DNA of 64,000 nt. Source: Scybalenecus merdavium (GTDB lineage: Bacteria > Bacillota > Clostridia > Oscillospirales > Acutalibacteraceae). This document shows positions 24,719-32,020 of this stretch, in pieces; the first letter of the stretch is position 1; the number at the start of each line of letters is the position of its first letter. The notes under the pieces are model-generated. The model saw only the letters and a program-made list of their open reading frames with translations, did not search any database and was not told the origin of the DNA. The position numbers and the translations under genes were made by a program. The DNA is taken from assembly GCA_018714405.1 (NCBI GenBank), contig DVNM01000045.1, positions 1 through 64,000 of the forward strand, given 5' to 3'.

Positions 24719-25468
24719 ATGGAAAATAACTGGGACTGCGAAAACTATACAAACCATTTTTCGTTCGTGCACCGCTACGGCAGCGCGCTGCTCGATCTGC
24801 TTACGGTAAAACCGGGCAGCTTTGTGGTGGATCTTGGCTGCGGCAACGGTGCGCTGACGGCGCAGCTGCAATCGCGCGGATTTGAAACGCTTGGTATCGA
24901 CGCTTCAGCCGCCATGCTGGAAAAGGCCAAAAAGATGCACCCCAATCTGCGTTTTGAGCTGGCCGACGCCTGCACGTTTTCGCTGCCCGAAAAGGCCGAC
25001 GCCGTTTTCTCGAACGCCGTGTTTCACTGGATCGACGACCAGGAAAGCCTGGTGCAAAACATCGCGGCCAATCTGCGCCCGGGCGGGCAGCTTGTGTTTG
25101 AATTCGGCGGCACCGGCTGCGGCGAAACGGTGCACCGTGCGCTTGGAAGCGCGTTTGCCGCGCACGGCCTGACTTATGTAAACCACTTCCGTTTTCAGTC
25201 GGTGGGCACGTTTGCGCCTGTTTTGGAGCGGCACGGTTTTCGTGTGGAGTACGCCACGCTGTTTGACCGCCCTACACAGCAGGACGGGGAAAACGGCCTG
25301 GAAAACTGGATCCGCATGTTTGTGGGTTCGGCGTTTGCCGGCGTGGAGGGCGCCACGGCCGATTCCATCGTGGCGCAGGCTGTTTCGGACTGCCGCCCGG
25401 TGCTTTATAAAAACGGAAAGTGGTTTGTGGACTATGTCCGGCTTAGAATGAAAGCGGTCAAACTTTGA
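24719..25468 (+). CDS. Class I SAM-dependent methyltransferase inside the leu unit
   Basis: A 249-residue methyltransferase resembling trans-aconitate 2-methyltransferase. It has motif I VVDLGCGNGALTAQL (residues 37-51), the acidic residue after strand 2 in TLGIDASAAMLEKA, motif III DAVFSNAVFHWIDD and post-motif LRPGGQLVFEFGG. It lies between leuA and leuB, 56 bases after one and 19 before the other, so it is probably co-transcribed under the T-box. Isopropylmalate and aconitate are chemically alike, so methylation of an isopropylmalate-type acid is conceivable, but this is only a guess. Confidence 0.85.
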   Translation: MENNWDCENYTNHFSFVHRYGSALLDLLTVKPGSFVVDLGCGNGALTAQLQSRGFETLGIDASAAMLEKAKKMHPNLRFELADACTFSLPEKADAVFSNAVFHWIDDQESLVQNIAANLRPGGQLVFEFGGTGCGETVHRALGSAFAAHGLTYVNHFRFQSVGTFAPVLERHGFRVEYATLFDRPTQQDGENGLENWIRMFVGSAFAGVEGATADSIVAQAVSDCRPVLYKNGKWFVDYVRLRMKAVKL

Positions 25469-25487
25469 CCGGTAATGGAGGATCAAT

Positions 25488-26558
25488 ATGAAAAACTACA
25501 AAATCGTTGTGTTAAAGGGCGACGGCATCGGCCCGGAAATCGTGGACGAGGCGCTGAAAGTGCTGAACAAAGCCGGTGAAAAGTTCGGCTTTTCGTTTGC
25601 GTATGATTATCAGCTGCTCGGCGGCTGCGCCATCGACGCCACCGGCGTGCCGTTCCCGAAAGAGACGGAGACAGCCTGTAAGGCGGCCGACGCCGTGCTG
25701 CTCGGCGCCGTCGGCGGCCCCAAGTGGGACGACCAGCCCGGCAGTAACCGCCCCGAAAAGGGCCTTTTGGCCATCCGCGGCGCGCTGGGCCTTTTTGCCA
25801 ACCTGCGCCCGGCTAAAATTTTTGCGCCGCTGCGCCATGCCTCTCCGCTGAAGGACGAGATCGTGCAGGGCGGGCTTGACATTCTGATCGTGCGCGAGCT
25901 GACCGGCGGCATCTATTTCGGCAAGCGCGGCACATATGAAAAAGACGGCGTCACCTCTGCCTTTGATACGGAGGAGTACTCTGTGCCCGAGATCGAGCGC
26001 ATCGTGCGCGCCGGGTTTGAATATGCCATGAAACGCAGCAAAAAGCTGACCTGTGTCGACAAAGCCAACGTGCTCGACTCCTCGCGCCTGTGGCGCAAGG
26101 TGGCCGAATCGGTCAAGGCCGATTACCCGGGGGTCGAGCTTTCCTATATGTATGTAGACAACTGTGCCATGCAGCTGGTGCGCAACCCCGCGCAGTTTGA
26201 CACCATCGTCACCTCCAACATTTTCGGCGACATTTTGTCGGACGAAGCGTCCATGATCTCCGGCTCCATCGGCATGCTGGCCTCTGCCTCGCTGGCGGAG
26301 GGTACGTTCGGCCTGTATGAGCCGATCCACGGCTCCGCGCCGGACATCGCCGGCCAGGGTGTGGCAAACCCGCTGGCCACGATCCTGTCTGCCGCCATGA
26401 TGCTGCGCTACACGTTCGGCGAAATACAGGCGGCCGAGGCCATCGAGCACGCGGTCGACGCGGCGCTTGCCCAGGCCAGAACGCCGGATATTTATGAGGA
26501 CGGTTTCAAAAAGGTATCCACTTCGGAAATGGGCGACCTGGTCTGCAGCCTGCTTTAA
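25488..26558 (+). CDS. leuB: 3-isopropylmalate dehydrogenase
   Basis: NAD-dependent oxidative decarboxylation of 3-isopropylmalate to 2-ketoisocaproate. The 356-residue protein has the start VVLKGDGIGPEIVDEAL, the substrate-binding RPAKIFAPLRHASPLK, IVRELTGGIYFGKRG, the conserved lysine/aspartate segment VDKANVLDSSRLWRK and the metal motif SNIFGDILSDEASMISGSIGMLAS, then EPIHGSAPDIAGQGVANP. The leuC and leuD isomerase genes, usually between leuA and leuB, are not in this window. A terminator follows. Confidence 0.96.
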   Translation: MKNYKIVVLKGDGIGPEIVDEALKVLNKAGEKFGFSFAYDYQLLGGCAIDATGVPFPKETETACKAADAVLLGAVGGPKWDDQPGSNRPEKGLLAIRGALGLFANLRPAKIFAPLRHASPLKDEIVQGGLDILIVRELTGGIYFGKRGTYEKDGVTSAFDTEEYSVPEIERIVRAGFEYAMKRSKKLTCVDKANVLDSSRLWRKVAESVKADYPGVELSYMYVDNCAMQLVRNPAQFDTIVTSNIFGDILSDEASMISGSIGMLASASLAEGTFGLYEPIHGSAPDIAGQGVANPLATILSAAMMLRYTFGEIQAAEAIEHAVDAALAQARTPDIYEDGFKKVSTSEMGDLVCSLL

Positions 26559-26575
26559 AAACGGTTTTGTACATG

Positions 26576-26611
26576 AAAAACGGCACACACCTTTTGGTGC
26601 GTGCCGTTTTT
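26576..26611 (+). terminator. Terminator of the leu unit
   Basis: A 16-bp stem with one mismatch (AAAAACGGCACACACC), a TTTT loop and a T-rich 3' arm. The stretch from here to 26796 holds no gene that I can see. Confidence 0.85.
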
Positions 26612-26796
26612 GCTTTTTCTTCTGCAGAGAATAGCAGAATAATAAAACACCATTTAAAAAATTTTGAAATTTTAACAGACGACAAATGGCTGCAATTTTC
26701 TGACCATTTACCTATTTTGCTGGAACGGGAAGGGACTGATTAATGTTATAATCCCTGTATTTTTTCAAGTCACAAGAAATGATTTTAATTTGATGC

Positions 26797-26824
26797 AAAA
26801 AGACACCCGCAGGGGAGTCTTTTA
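26797..26824 (-). terminator. Terminator of the DUF5655 gene
   Basis: An imperfect stem whose minus-strand 3' arm is GTGTCTTTTT. It overlaps the stop codon of the gene. Confidence 0.6.
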
Positions 26825-27193
26825 CTTTGTCCGTGCAAATACATAAGCTTCGTGCAGCCAGTCCAGCAGTTCCTCGTCCAGTTCTGCTTCGGAAAAGACG
26901 GGCACATGGTGCGTCCAGCGGTTGGGGTAGGCTTCTACAGACTGCCAGATGCGCGGCGAATCTTTTTGGTAAGCCAGGCCGAAAGACACCAAAAGATAGT
27001 CGCTGCGCCCGTTCACCTTTCGGCGCGGCAGCGAGACCATGGCAAAAATATGGCGGCTGCGAAAGGAAATTTGCGTTTTGGAAACGCGTATGTCAAAATC
27101 GCCGCAGCGCACCGCCAATTTTGTGACCAGCGCCGCATAAAGGCTTTGCTGTTTTTCAGCTTTGTCAAAAAAGAAAAGTTCGTCCAGTGTCAT
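26822..27193 (-). CDS. DUF5655-like conserved hypothetical protein
   Basis: A 123-residue soluble protein with no transmembrane segment or signal. It starts MTLDELFFFDKAEKQQSLY and contains the pattern SKTQISFRSRHIFAMVSLPRR, then GLAYQKDSPRIWQSVEAYPNRWTHHV, which recalls small DUF5655-type proteins of Firmicutes. No catalytic motif is evident. ATG 27193 follows AGGAGG, and the longer in-frame reading upstream lacks a site. It is downstream of the P-loop kinase on the same strand. The function is unknown. Confidence 0.75.
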   Translation of the reverse strand: MTLDELFFFDKAEKQQSLYAALVTKLAVRCGDFDIRVSKTQISFRSRHIFAMVSLPRRKVNGRSDYLLVSFGLAYQKDSPRIWQSVEAYPNRWTHHVPVFSEAELDEELLDWLHEAYVFARTK

Positions 27194-27349
27194 TTTGACC
27201 TCCTGCAAAAGAGATACGCGCCACCAAAAGCAAAGGCACAGCACATGGCGCGCCGGCGGCTGTTTGCGAAAAGGCAGACTTTTGTGTTATGATAAGGAAA
27301 AGAACGTGTATATATCTGTTCAAGTTTTTGCGTTTAATACGGCTGGCGC

Positions 27350-27910
27350 TCAGCAAAATCCAAAACGTTCTTTGATCATTTTGGCCGCTTCTGCAGCCGG
27401 CAGGTCGCTGTTGTCGATCTTTATGTAGTTTTCAAACGGGATCTCTCCGTCCAGGCTCTCCAGCCGGTAGTGTGCGTCGTCGTCCAGCAGGCGGCGGGCC
27501 GAGGTTTCAATGTCGTTTTTGGACTTTTTGTGTTTCAGCCGGTTCTCACTGGTGTTTCTGCGCAGGCGGATCTCCTGCGGCGCCACAAGTTCGGCATAGT
27601 AAAACTGCGTGTCCTTGTTTTTGGCGGTAAAAATGGATTGGATGTGCTCCACATTTTTCCAGTCGTCCGGCTGGTCAAATGCCCACATAAATGCGAAAAT
27701 CAGTCCGTATTTGTCGGTTTTTGCAAACTCTTCAAAAATCACTTCGCGCATTCTGTAAATGGCGTTACCGTTGAATTCGCCAAAAATTTCCAGTACCGGC
27801 TCGACCGTCATGTGGTTGTGAAACAGCCGCAGATCAGTGATTTTTGTCAATTCCTGGCCAACGGTCATTTTGCCGACCGCCGCGTCGCCAAACAAAAACA
27901 GGACTTTCAC
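27350..27910 (-). CDS. Small P-loop kinase-like protein
   Basis: A 186-residue protein with an N-terminal Walker A GDAAVGKMT (residues 8-16, GxxxxGKxT), followed by LRLFHNHMTVEPVLEIF. This places it with small AAA_18/shikimate-kinase-like nucleotide kinases. RLRRNTSENRLKHKKSK resembles the arginine-rich lid of such kinases, and YIKIDNSDLPAAEAA the usual final strand. The substrate is unknown. It starts at GTG 27910 after GAGGTGACC. It forms a loose minus-strand pair with the DUF5655 gene and diverges from a broken GNAT gene. Confidence 0.78.
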   Translation of the reverse strand: MKVLFLFGDAAVGKMTVGQELTKITDLRLFHNHMTVEPVLEIFGEFNGNAIYRMREVIFEEFAKTDKYGLIFAFMWAFDQPDDWKNVEHIQSIFTAKNKDTQFYYAELVAPQEIRLRRNTSENRLKHKKSKNDIETSARRLLDDDAHYRLESLDGEIPFENYIKIDNSDLPAAEAAKMIKERFGFC

Positions 27911-28034
27911 ACGGTCACCTCATTTTTTAGAAATTGCGTATAGTGCTGCACTTTTATTTTAGCACGCTGGTGTGCACATTTCTACAAAATGTTCAATAAT
28001 TTTTTCTAAACTTTCTGCTTCGGAGGGTTGCGCT

Positions 28035-28546
28035 TTGCCTGAAAAAGATTTGGAAAAACTGTGTATCCGCCGTGTGACGGATGCGGCCGAATTGCCGCTT
28101 TGCGCCAGGGTCATCCGCGCTTCGTTTGCCACAGTGGCCGAAACGTTCGGCTTAACGCGCGAAAACTGTCCCGGCCACACGGCTTTTTTGACTGACACGC
28201 AGCTGCAAAGGCGTTTTGCCGCCGGCGAACAGATGTATCTTTGCTTGTTTTCCGATCAGCCGGCCGGCTTTTTTGCCCTTAGCCCAAAGCCAGACGGTCG
28301 CACAGAACTGGAAAACCTGGCCGTTTTGCCGCAGTACCGCCGCCGGGGGCTGGGCAGTGTCATGCTGGATCTTGCGGAAAAACGGCGAAAAGCACGCTCG
28401 GCGCACAGCAGCTGACGATTGGCATTATGGATGAAAACGTGCCGCTGCGCCGCTGGTATGAAAAGCATGGCTTTGTCTGCACCGGCCGGCGGCGGTTTGC
28501 ACACCTGCCGTTTACGGTCTCTTTCTGGCAGAAAACGCTTGCTTGA
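28035..28546 (+). pseudogene. GNAT N-acetyltransferase with a single-base frameshift
   Basis: The reading frame from TTG 28035 (GGAGGG upstream) encodes a GNAT start, the acetyl-CoA motif LENLAVLPQYRRRGLGSVMLDLAEK, and then stops at 28415. The missing C-terminal part (TLGAQQLTIGIMDENVPLRRWYEKHGF...) continues in another frame from about 28384 to 28546. Adding one A to the AAAAA run at 28378-28382 rejoins the two into a protein of about 170 residues of normal GNAT shape. It is therefore either a true frameshift mutation, a slippage site, or a sequencing error in a homopolymer. The substrate is unknown. Confidence 0.82.
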
Positions 28547-28562
28547 TTTGTATTTAAAGATA

Positions 28563-28591
28563 AAAAGTCCCGTCTGCAGGACGGGACTTTT
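28563..28591. terminator. Bidirectional terminator
   Basis: A 12-bp perfect stem (AAAAGTCCCGTC with its complement) and TGCAG loop. It lies between the GNAT gene and the convergent alcohol dehydrogenase. Confidence 0.85.
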
Positions 28592-28635
28592 GCTTTTGCC
28601 TATTTTGCGTGAAAAGCGGCGCACTGCTGCACAGC

Positions 28636-29811
28636 TTAACAGTATGCCTTTTCAAACACACCGGCGCAGTCGGTGTCGTTCATTTCGCAGGGGTTTGCGA
28701 GGAACAGGCCGCCCATCGTTTCGCGCGCGTTTACGGCCAGTGTCATAAATTCATCGGGCTGAATGCCGTAGTCGCTCATCTTCAGGTCAGCCACGCCGCA
28801 GACTTCCTGCAGCTTTACAAGCGCCGTAATGAAATCCTCCGGCTTGTCGGCATTTTCCATGCCCATGGCTTTGGCCATCTTTACAAACTGTTCGTCGCAG
28901 GCGTGGCGTTCAATAAAGTACTCGGCAAACGCTTTGGAGATCATGATGAGTCCGGCGCCGTGCGGCAGGTCGTGGTGGTAAGCGCTCATGGCGTGCTCCA
29001 TGGAATGCTGCGCAGTGGTGGAAGTCAGCTGCATCGTCATGCCGGCCAGTGTGCTGCCGTAGGCAACGTGCTCTCTCGCCTCCAGGTCGTTGCCGTCAGC
29101 CACGGCGCGGGGCAGGTATTTGGCAATGTTTTCAATGGCGGAAAGGGCGATCGTTTCGCTTAAAATGTTGACGTCGTTTGACATCATAACTTCGGTGTTG
29201 TGGAACAGCGCGTCAAAGCCCTGGTACGCCGTATATTTCGGCGGCACGGTTTTCATCAGCTCGGGGTCTACCACAGCCAGAACGGGGGTCAGCTCGGTGC
29301 GGCCGAAGCCGATTTTTTCTTTTGTCTCGGGGTTCGAGATCACGCCCCAGCAGTTGATCTCGGAACCGGTGCCGGCCGTCAGCGTGATGGTCACGATCGG
29401 CAGGCCGGGGTTTGCAAGCGGCCGGCCTTTGCCGGTGCCGCCGAGCACATAGTCCCAAAGGTCGCCGTCATTCGTGGCCATGGCCGAAATCGCCACGGCG
29501 CTGTCCAGCACGGCGCCGCCGCCCAGGGCAACGATGAAGTCGCAGCTGTTTTCGCGGGTAAACGCCGCGCCCTCCATGACCATGTCTTTCAGCGGGTTTT
29601 CCATTACCTTGGCAAATTCTGCCACTTCCACGCCGGCCTGCGCCAGCTGTGCCAGGGTGCGGTCGTAGGCGCCGCTGACTTTTGCCGACTTGCCGCGCGA
29701 CATCAAAAGCATGGCTTTTTTGCCGGGCATCTGCTGTTTGCCAAGGTCGTTCAGCGCGCCGCTGCCAAACAAAATGCGGGTCGGGTTGTTAAAATCAAAA
29801 TGCATGTTCAT
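28636..29811 (-). CDS. Iron-containing alcohol dehydrogenase
   Basis: Group III NAD(P)-dependent dehydrogenase that interconverts an alcohol and an aldehyde. The 391-residue protein has the nucleotide motif ALGGGAVLDSA (residues 95-105), LTAGTGSE (144-151) and metal ligands at D200 and H204 (GFDALFHNTE), H269 and H284 (QHSMEHAMS...PHG). Relatives include butanol dehydrogenases. ATG 29811 follows AAAGGAAC. A MerR-type operator lies in its promoter, and a MerR-family gene is divergent, so expression is probably induced by an aldehyde or related stress. Confidence 0.93.
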   Translation of the reverse strand: MNMHFDFNNPTRILFGSGALNDLGKQQMPGKKAMLLMSRGKSAKVSGAYDRTLAQLAQAGVEVAEFAKVMENPLKDMVMEGAAFTRENSCDFIVALGGGAVLDSAVAISAMATNDGDLWDYVLGGTGKGRPLANPGLPIVTITLTAGTGSEINCWGVISNPETKEKIGFGRTELTPVLAVVDPELMKTVPPKYTAYQGFDALFHNTEVMMSNDVNILSETIALSAIENIAKYLPRAVADGNDLEAREHVAYGSTLAGMTMQLTSTTAQHSMEHAMSAYHHDLPHGAGLIMISKAFAEYFIERHACDEQFVKMAKAMGMENADKPEDFITALVKLQEVCGVADLKMSDYGIQPDEFMTLAVNARETMGGLFLANPCEMNDTDCAGVFEKAYC

Positions 29812-29880
29812 AAATTTTGTTCCTTTCTTTTATAAATTCGTCCTGCGGGATTGACAGGACTTGTTTTTAGGTGTAGTATA

Positions 29881-29911
29881 AGTATAGAACCTAAAGTTAG
29901 GTTCAAGTCAA
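29881..29911 (-). promoter_or_regulatory. MerR-type promoter and operator of the alcohol dehydrogenase
   Basis: On the minus strand TTGACT, a 19-base spacer and TATACT. The spacer is almost filled by the perfect inverted repeat GAACCTAA-AG-TTAGGTTC (29887-29904). A 19-bp spacer with a dyad inside is the classic target of MerR-family activators. Confidence 0.85.
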
Positions 29912-29957
29912 GCGTGTTCACAAAAAGTTTAAATTTGTTTGGAAAAGAGGGCGTTTT

Positions 29958-30389
29958 ATGTTTTATTCGATCGGCGAGGTCGCCGGCATGACCGGCGTGG
30001 CCGTGTCCACCCTGCGTTATTATGACCGCGAGGGCTTTTTCCCCGAAATGTCGCGTTCCAGCGGCGGCATCCGTGTTTTTTCGGAAAAAGAGATCCAGAC
30101 CCTGCGCGTGGTCGAGTGCTTAAAGCACGCCGGTATGAGCATTAAGGATATTAAGGAGTTTTTGGTCTGGTGCCAGCAGGGCGATGCGTCGCTGCAAAAG
30201 CGCCACGACATGTTCCACCGCCGCCTGCAGGAGGTGGACAAACAGATCGAAGCCCTGCAAAATACGCGCCGTATGCTGGAGTACAAGTGCTGGTATTATG
30301 ACACGGCGCTTGAAAAAGGTTCGGAGGCCGCAGTGCGCCAGCTGCCGGACGAGGAAGTGCCGCCAAAGCTGCGCCCTTACCGGCTTTAA
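29958..30389 (+). CDS. MerR-family transcriptional regulator (AdhR/NmlR-like)
   Basis: A 143-residue regulator. Residues 3-70 form the MerR winged helix (YSIGEVAGMTGVAVSTLRYYDREG). A coiled-coil dimer helix spans about 78-118, and a short tail ends PKLRPYRL. C54, in VVECLKHAGMS, sits where AdhR/NmlR aldehyde sensors have their conserved cysteine. That, together with the divergent alcohol dehydrogenase, suggests it senses reactive aldehydes. The 19-bp-spaced operator lies between the two genes. ATG 29958 has GAGGGC upstream. Confidence 0.9.
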   Translation: MFYSIGEVAGMTGVAVSTLRYYDREGFFPEMSRSSGGIRVFSEKEIQTLRVVECLKHAGMSIKDIKEFLVWCQQGDASLQKRHDMFHRRLQEVDKQIEALQNTRRMLEYKCWYYDTALEKGSEAAVRQLPDEEVPPKLRPYRL

Positions 30390-30421
30390 ACGGCAACTGC
30401 ACTTTGCGGAAAATATGCACA

Positions 30422-30448
30422 AAAGGCCAAGCTTTACGCTTGGCCTTT
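30422..30448 (+). terminator. Terminator of the MerR gene, copy 1 of a duplicated hairpin
   Basis: A stem AAAGGCCAAGC with its complement around TTTAC. The identical 27-base sequence recurs at 30733-30759, with the intervening repeat block between them. Confidence 0.75.
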
Positions 30449-30502
30449 CAGCGTGTCAAAAAAGGTGTAACGGCAACAAATTATACAGCCTGACACGCTG
30501 AT

Positions 30503-30731
30503 AGACTGTCAAAAAGTCGAGTTGGATTTTGTATTTTGCGAGGTGGTGCCGTACAGCGGTACTGCCCCCGAGCAAAAGACAAAAAGCGCAAAAACCGCAC
30601 AGCTGTGCGGTTTTTCTGCTTTTACAGTACGAAATTTTTTTGCAATGCAATATGCTTTTTGCTTAAGAAAAACAGTAAATTATTTTTCCGGTTTATTTTA
30701 CGCGCGGTCCAACCGGCTTTTTCGACAGTCT
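30503..30731. repeat. Non-coding repeat element with short terminal inverted repeats
   Basis: AGACTGTC at 30503-30510 and GACAGTCT at 30724-30731 are inverted ends, each flanked by A/T runs. Inside are a 26-base perfect palindrome (30590-30615, AAAAACCGCACAG and complement) and a hairpin around GTGCCGTACAGCGGTAC. A second inverted repeat, CAGCGTGTCA/TGACACGCTG, lies just outside at 30449-30500. Short reading frames here look spurious. It resembles a dispersed MITE-like or intergenic repeat. I cannot show other copies in this window. Confidence 0.6.
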
Positions 30732-30732
30732 C

Positions 30733-30759
30733 AAAGGCCAAGCTTTACGCTTGGCCTTT
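30733..30759. repeat. Second copy of the 27-base terminator hairpin
   Basis: Identical to 30422-30448 and followed by TTTTTG. It could end the flavodoxin-gene transcript on the minus strand or read-through from the MerR side. Confidence 0.8.
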
Positions 30760-30790
30760 TTGTTATGTTAAGTAATTGCTGCAGTTTTCT

Positions 30791-31318
30791 TTATTTGTTC
30801 AGGTATTCTAAAAGCGGTGTCAGGTATTTTTTGTCTGTCCAGTCGCAGCTTTTCCCGCGCGCCTCCATCAGTGCCTGCTGCCACGGCGCAAAGGTGGCCG
30901 GGTCGGCTTTTTCAAGCGATTTTTGCAGCAGCCTGCAAAGCGTGCGGTCGACCGGGTTCATGACGCTTTCGTTCCAGGCGCCGCGGCAGTAAAAACAGGG
31001 TGTGCCCTGCAGCTCGCCGCCAAAATTATGCGCGCAAAGCTCGTCAAAAGTCTTTTGGTCAAACGGCGAGGCGCCCACGCAAAACACCGCCAGCTTTTTG
31101 CCGGCAAGCGCTTGCCGGTTCTTTTTCAAAAACGAAAGTCCGGCAATGCCGCTGGCGTAGATCCCGCCGCCCAGCACGACCGTGTCGCAGTCTTTCCAGT
31201 CGTGCACCGTCGCCTCATTTAGCGTTTTGCAGGCAAATCCGGTCGCTTCGGCCAGCCAGTTCGCATATTTCCCCGTGGCGCCGTATTTAGATTTATATAA
31301 AATGATACCTTTTCCCAT
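30791..31318 (-). CDS. Flavodoxin-domain protein
   Basis: A 175-residue protein with the FMN-phosphate loop LYKSKYGATGKYANWLAE near the start, then DTVVLGGGIYASGIAGLSFLKKN and KLAVFCVGASPFDQKTFDEL, the fold of flavodoxin/HemG-like electron carriers. The C-terminal half carries FYCRGAWNESVMNPVDRTLCRLLQK and may bind a partner. It likely shuttles electrons in the cytoplasm. ATG 31318 follows GGAGG. It lies 40 bases downstream of the LUD gene on the same strand, possibly in one transcript. Confidence 0.85.
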   Translation of the reverse strand: MGKGIILYKSKYGATGKYANWLAEATGFACKTLNEATVHDWKDCDTVVLGGGIYASGIAGLSFLKKNRQALAGKKLAVFCVGASPFDQKTFDELCAHNFGGELQGTPCFYCRGAWNESVMNPVDRTLCRLLQKSLEKADPATFAPWQQALMEARGKSCDWTDKKYLTPLLEYLNK

Positions 31319-31358
31319 ATCTGCCTCCGGTGCTGTCATGACTAGGATCTGTGTTTTA

Positions 31359-32003
31359 TCAATACCCCAGGTTTTCGTTCACCAAAATGACTTTGATACG
31401 GTTCTTATGGCGCTGGCGGGCCGATACGACGTAGTTGCAGCAGATGCGCCCGTCAGACGTGCAGCCTTCGCACAGCTGCGGCGCTTCGTTCAGCAGCGAG
31501 ACACATTTGTTTTCCTTTTCACAGTAGGTGGCGCAGTGCAGGCGCTTGGTATTCAGCGGTGCCGCCACCGTTTTGACACGCTCGATCGCCGCGTCCAGAT
31601 CGGGCACGATCTTGTTGCGCCCGGCTACGATGATGACCTGCTTCGGCCCGTAAACGATGCAGGCCACACGGTTGGAATTGCCGTCTACATTGTAAAGCTC
31701 GCCGTTTTCGGTGATCGCGTTCGAGGAGCAGAAGTAGCTGTCGCACCCAAACGCCTGCACATAGCAGTCGCGGATCGTGTCGGGCGTTGCCTTGCGGCGG
31801 TCGATAAACCGGTAATCGCCGCTGTCCAGCAGTTCCATTACGCCGGTCTGCAGCAGCGTTTCACTGCCGCCGTTTGCAACGCTTTCGCCCGGGTGGATCA
31901 GCGTTTTTACAAGCGGCACAACGTCTTTTGCGCTTTCCACAAAAAACGGCTGCATGTTGTTCTTTTCCAGGTTTTTCATGGTCTTTTCAATCGTTTTATC
32001 CAT
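31359..32003 (-). CDS. LUD-domain protein (LutC/DUF162-like)
   Basis: A 214-residue protein of the LUD family, whose known members (LutB/LutC) take part in lactate use. It has NGGSETLLQTGVMELL, DCYVQAFGCDSYFCSSNAITENGELYNVDG and QVIIVAGRNKIVPDLDAAIERV, the family core. The tail has a cysteine-rich part (CATYCEKENKC, CEGCTSDGRICCNY), which may bind a metal or Fe-S cluster. No LutA/LutB genes are nearby, so the lactate role is not supported by context. ATG 32003 follows AAAGGAG. yifB is 17 bases upstream. Confidence 0.85.
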   Translation of the reverse strand: MDKTIEKTMKNLEKNNMQPFFVESAKDVVPLVKTLIHPGESVANGGSETLLQTGVMELLDSGDYRFIDRRKATPDTIRDCYVQAFGCDSYFCSSNAITENGELYNVDGNSNRVACIVYGPKQVIIVAGRNKIVPDLDAAIERVKTVAAPLNTKRLHCATYCEKENKCVSLLNEAPQLCEGCTSDGRICCNYVVSARQRHKNRIKVILVNENLGY

Positions 32004-32020
32004 TTTTGTTCTCCTTTCGT

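Noticed and set aside
26612..26796. A TATAAT at about 26749 as a promoter for an unannotated gene
   Set aside because: It has no good -35 and no plus-strand gene follows for over 1 kb.
27911..28034. Imperfect inverted repeat near GTGCTGCAC/GTGTGCAC upstream of the P-loop kinase
   Set aside because: It is short, imperfect and without clear promoter context, so it is not reported as an operator.
30522..30992. Short reading frames across the repeat block between the MerR and flavodoxin genes
   Set aside because: They run through hairpins and palindromes, have no ribosome site or domain, and overlap the real flavodoxin gene. They look like translated repeat DNA.
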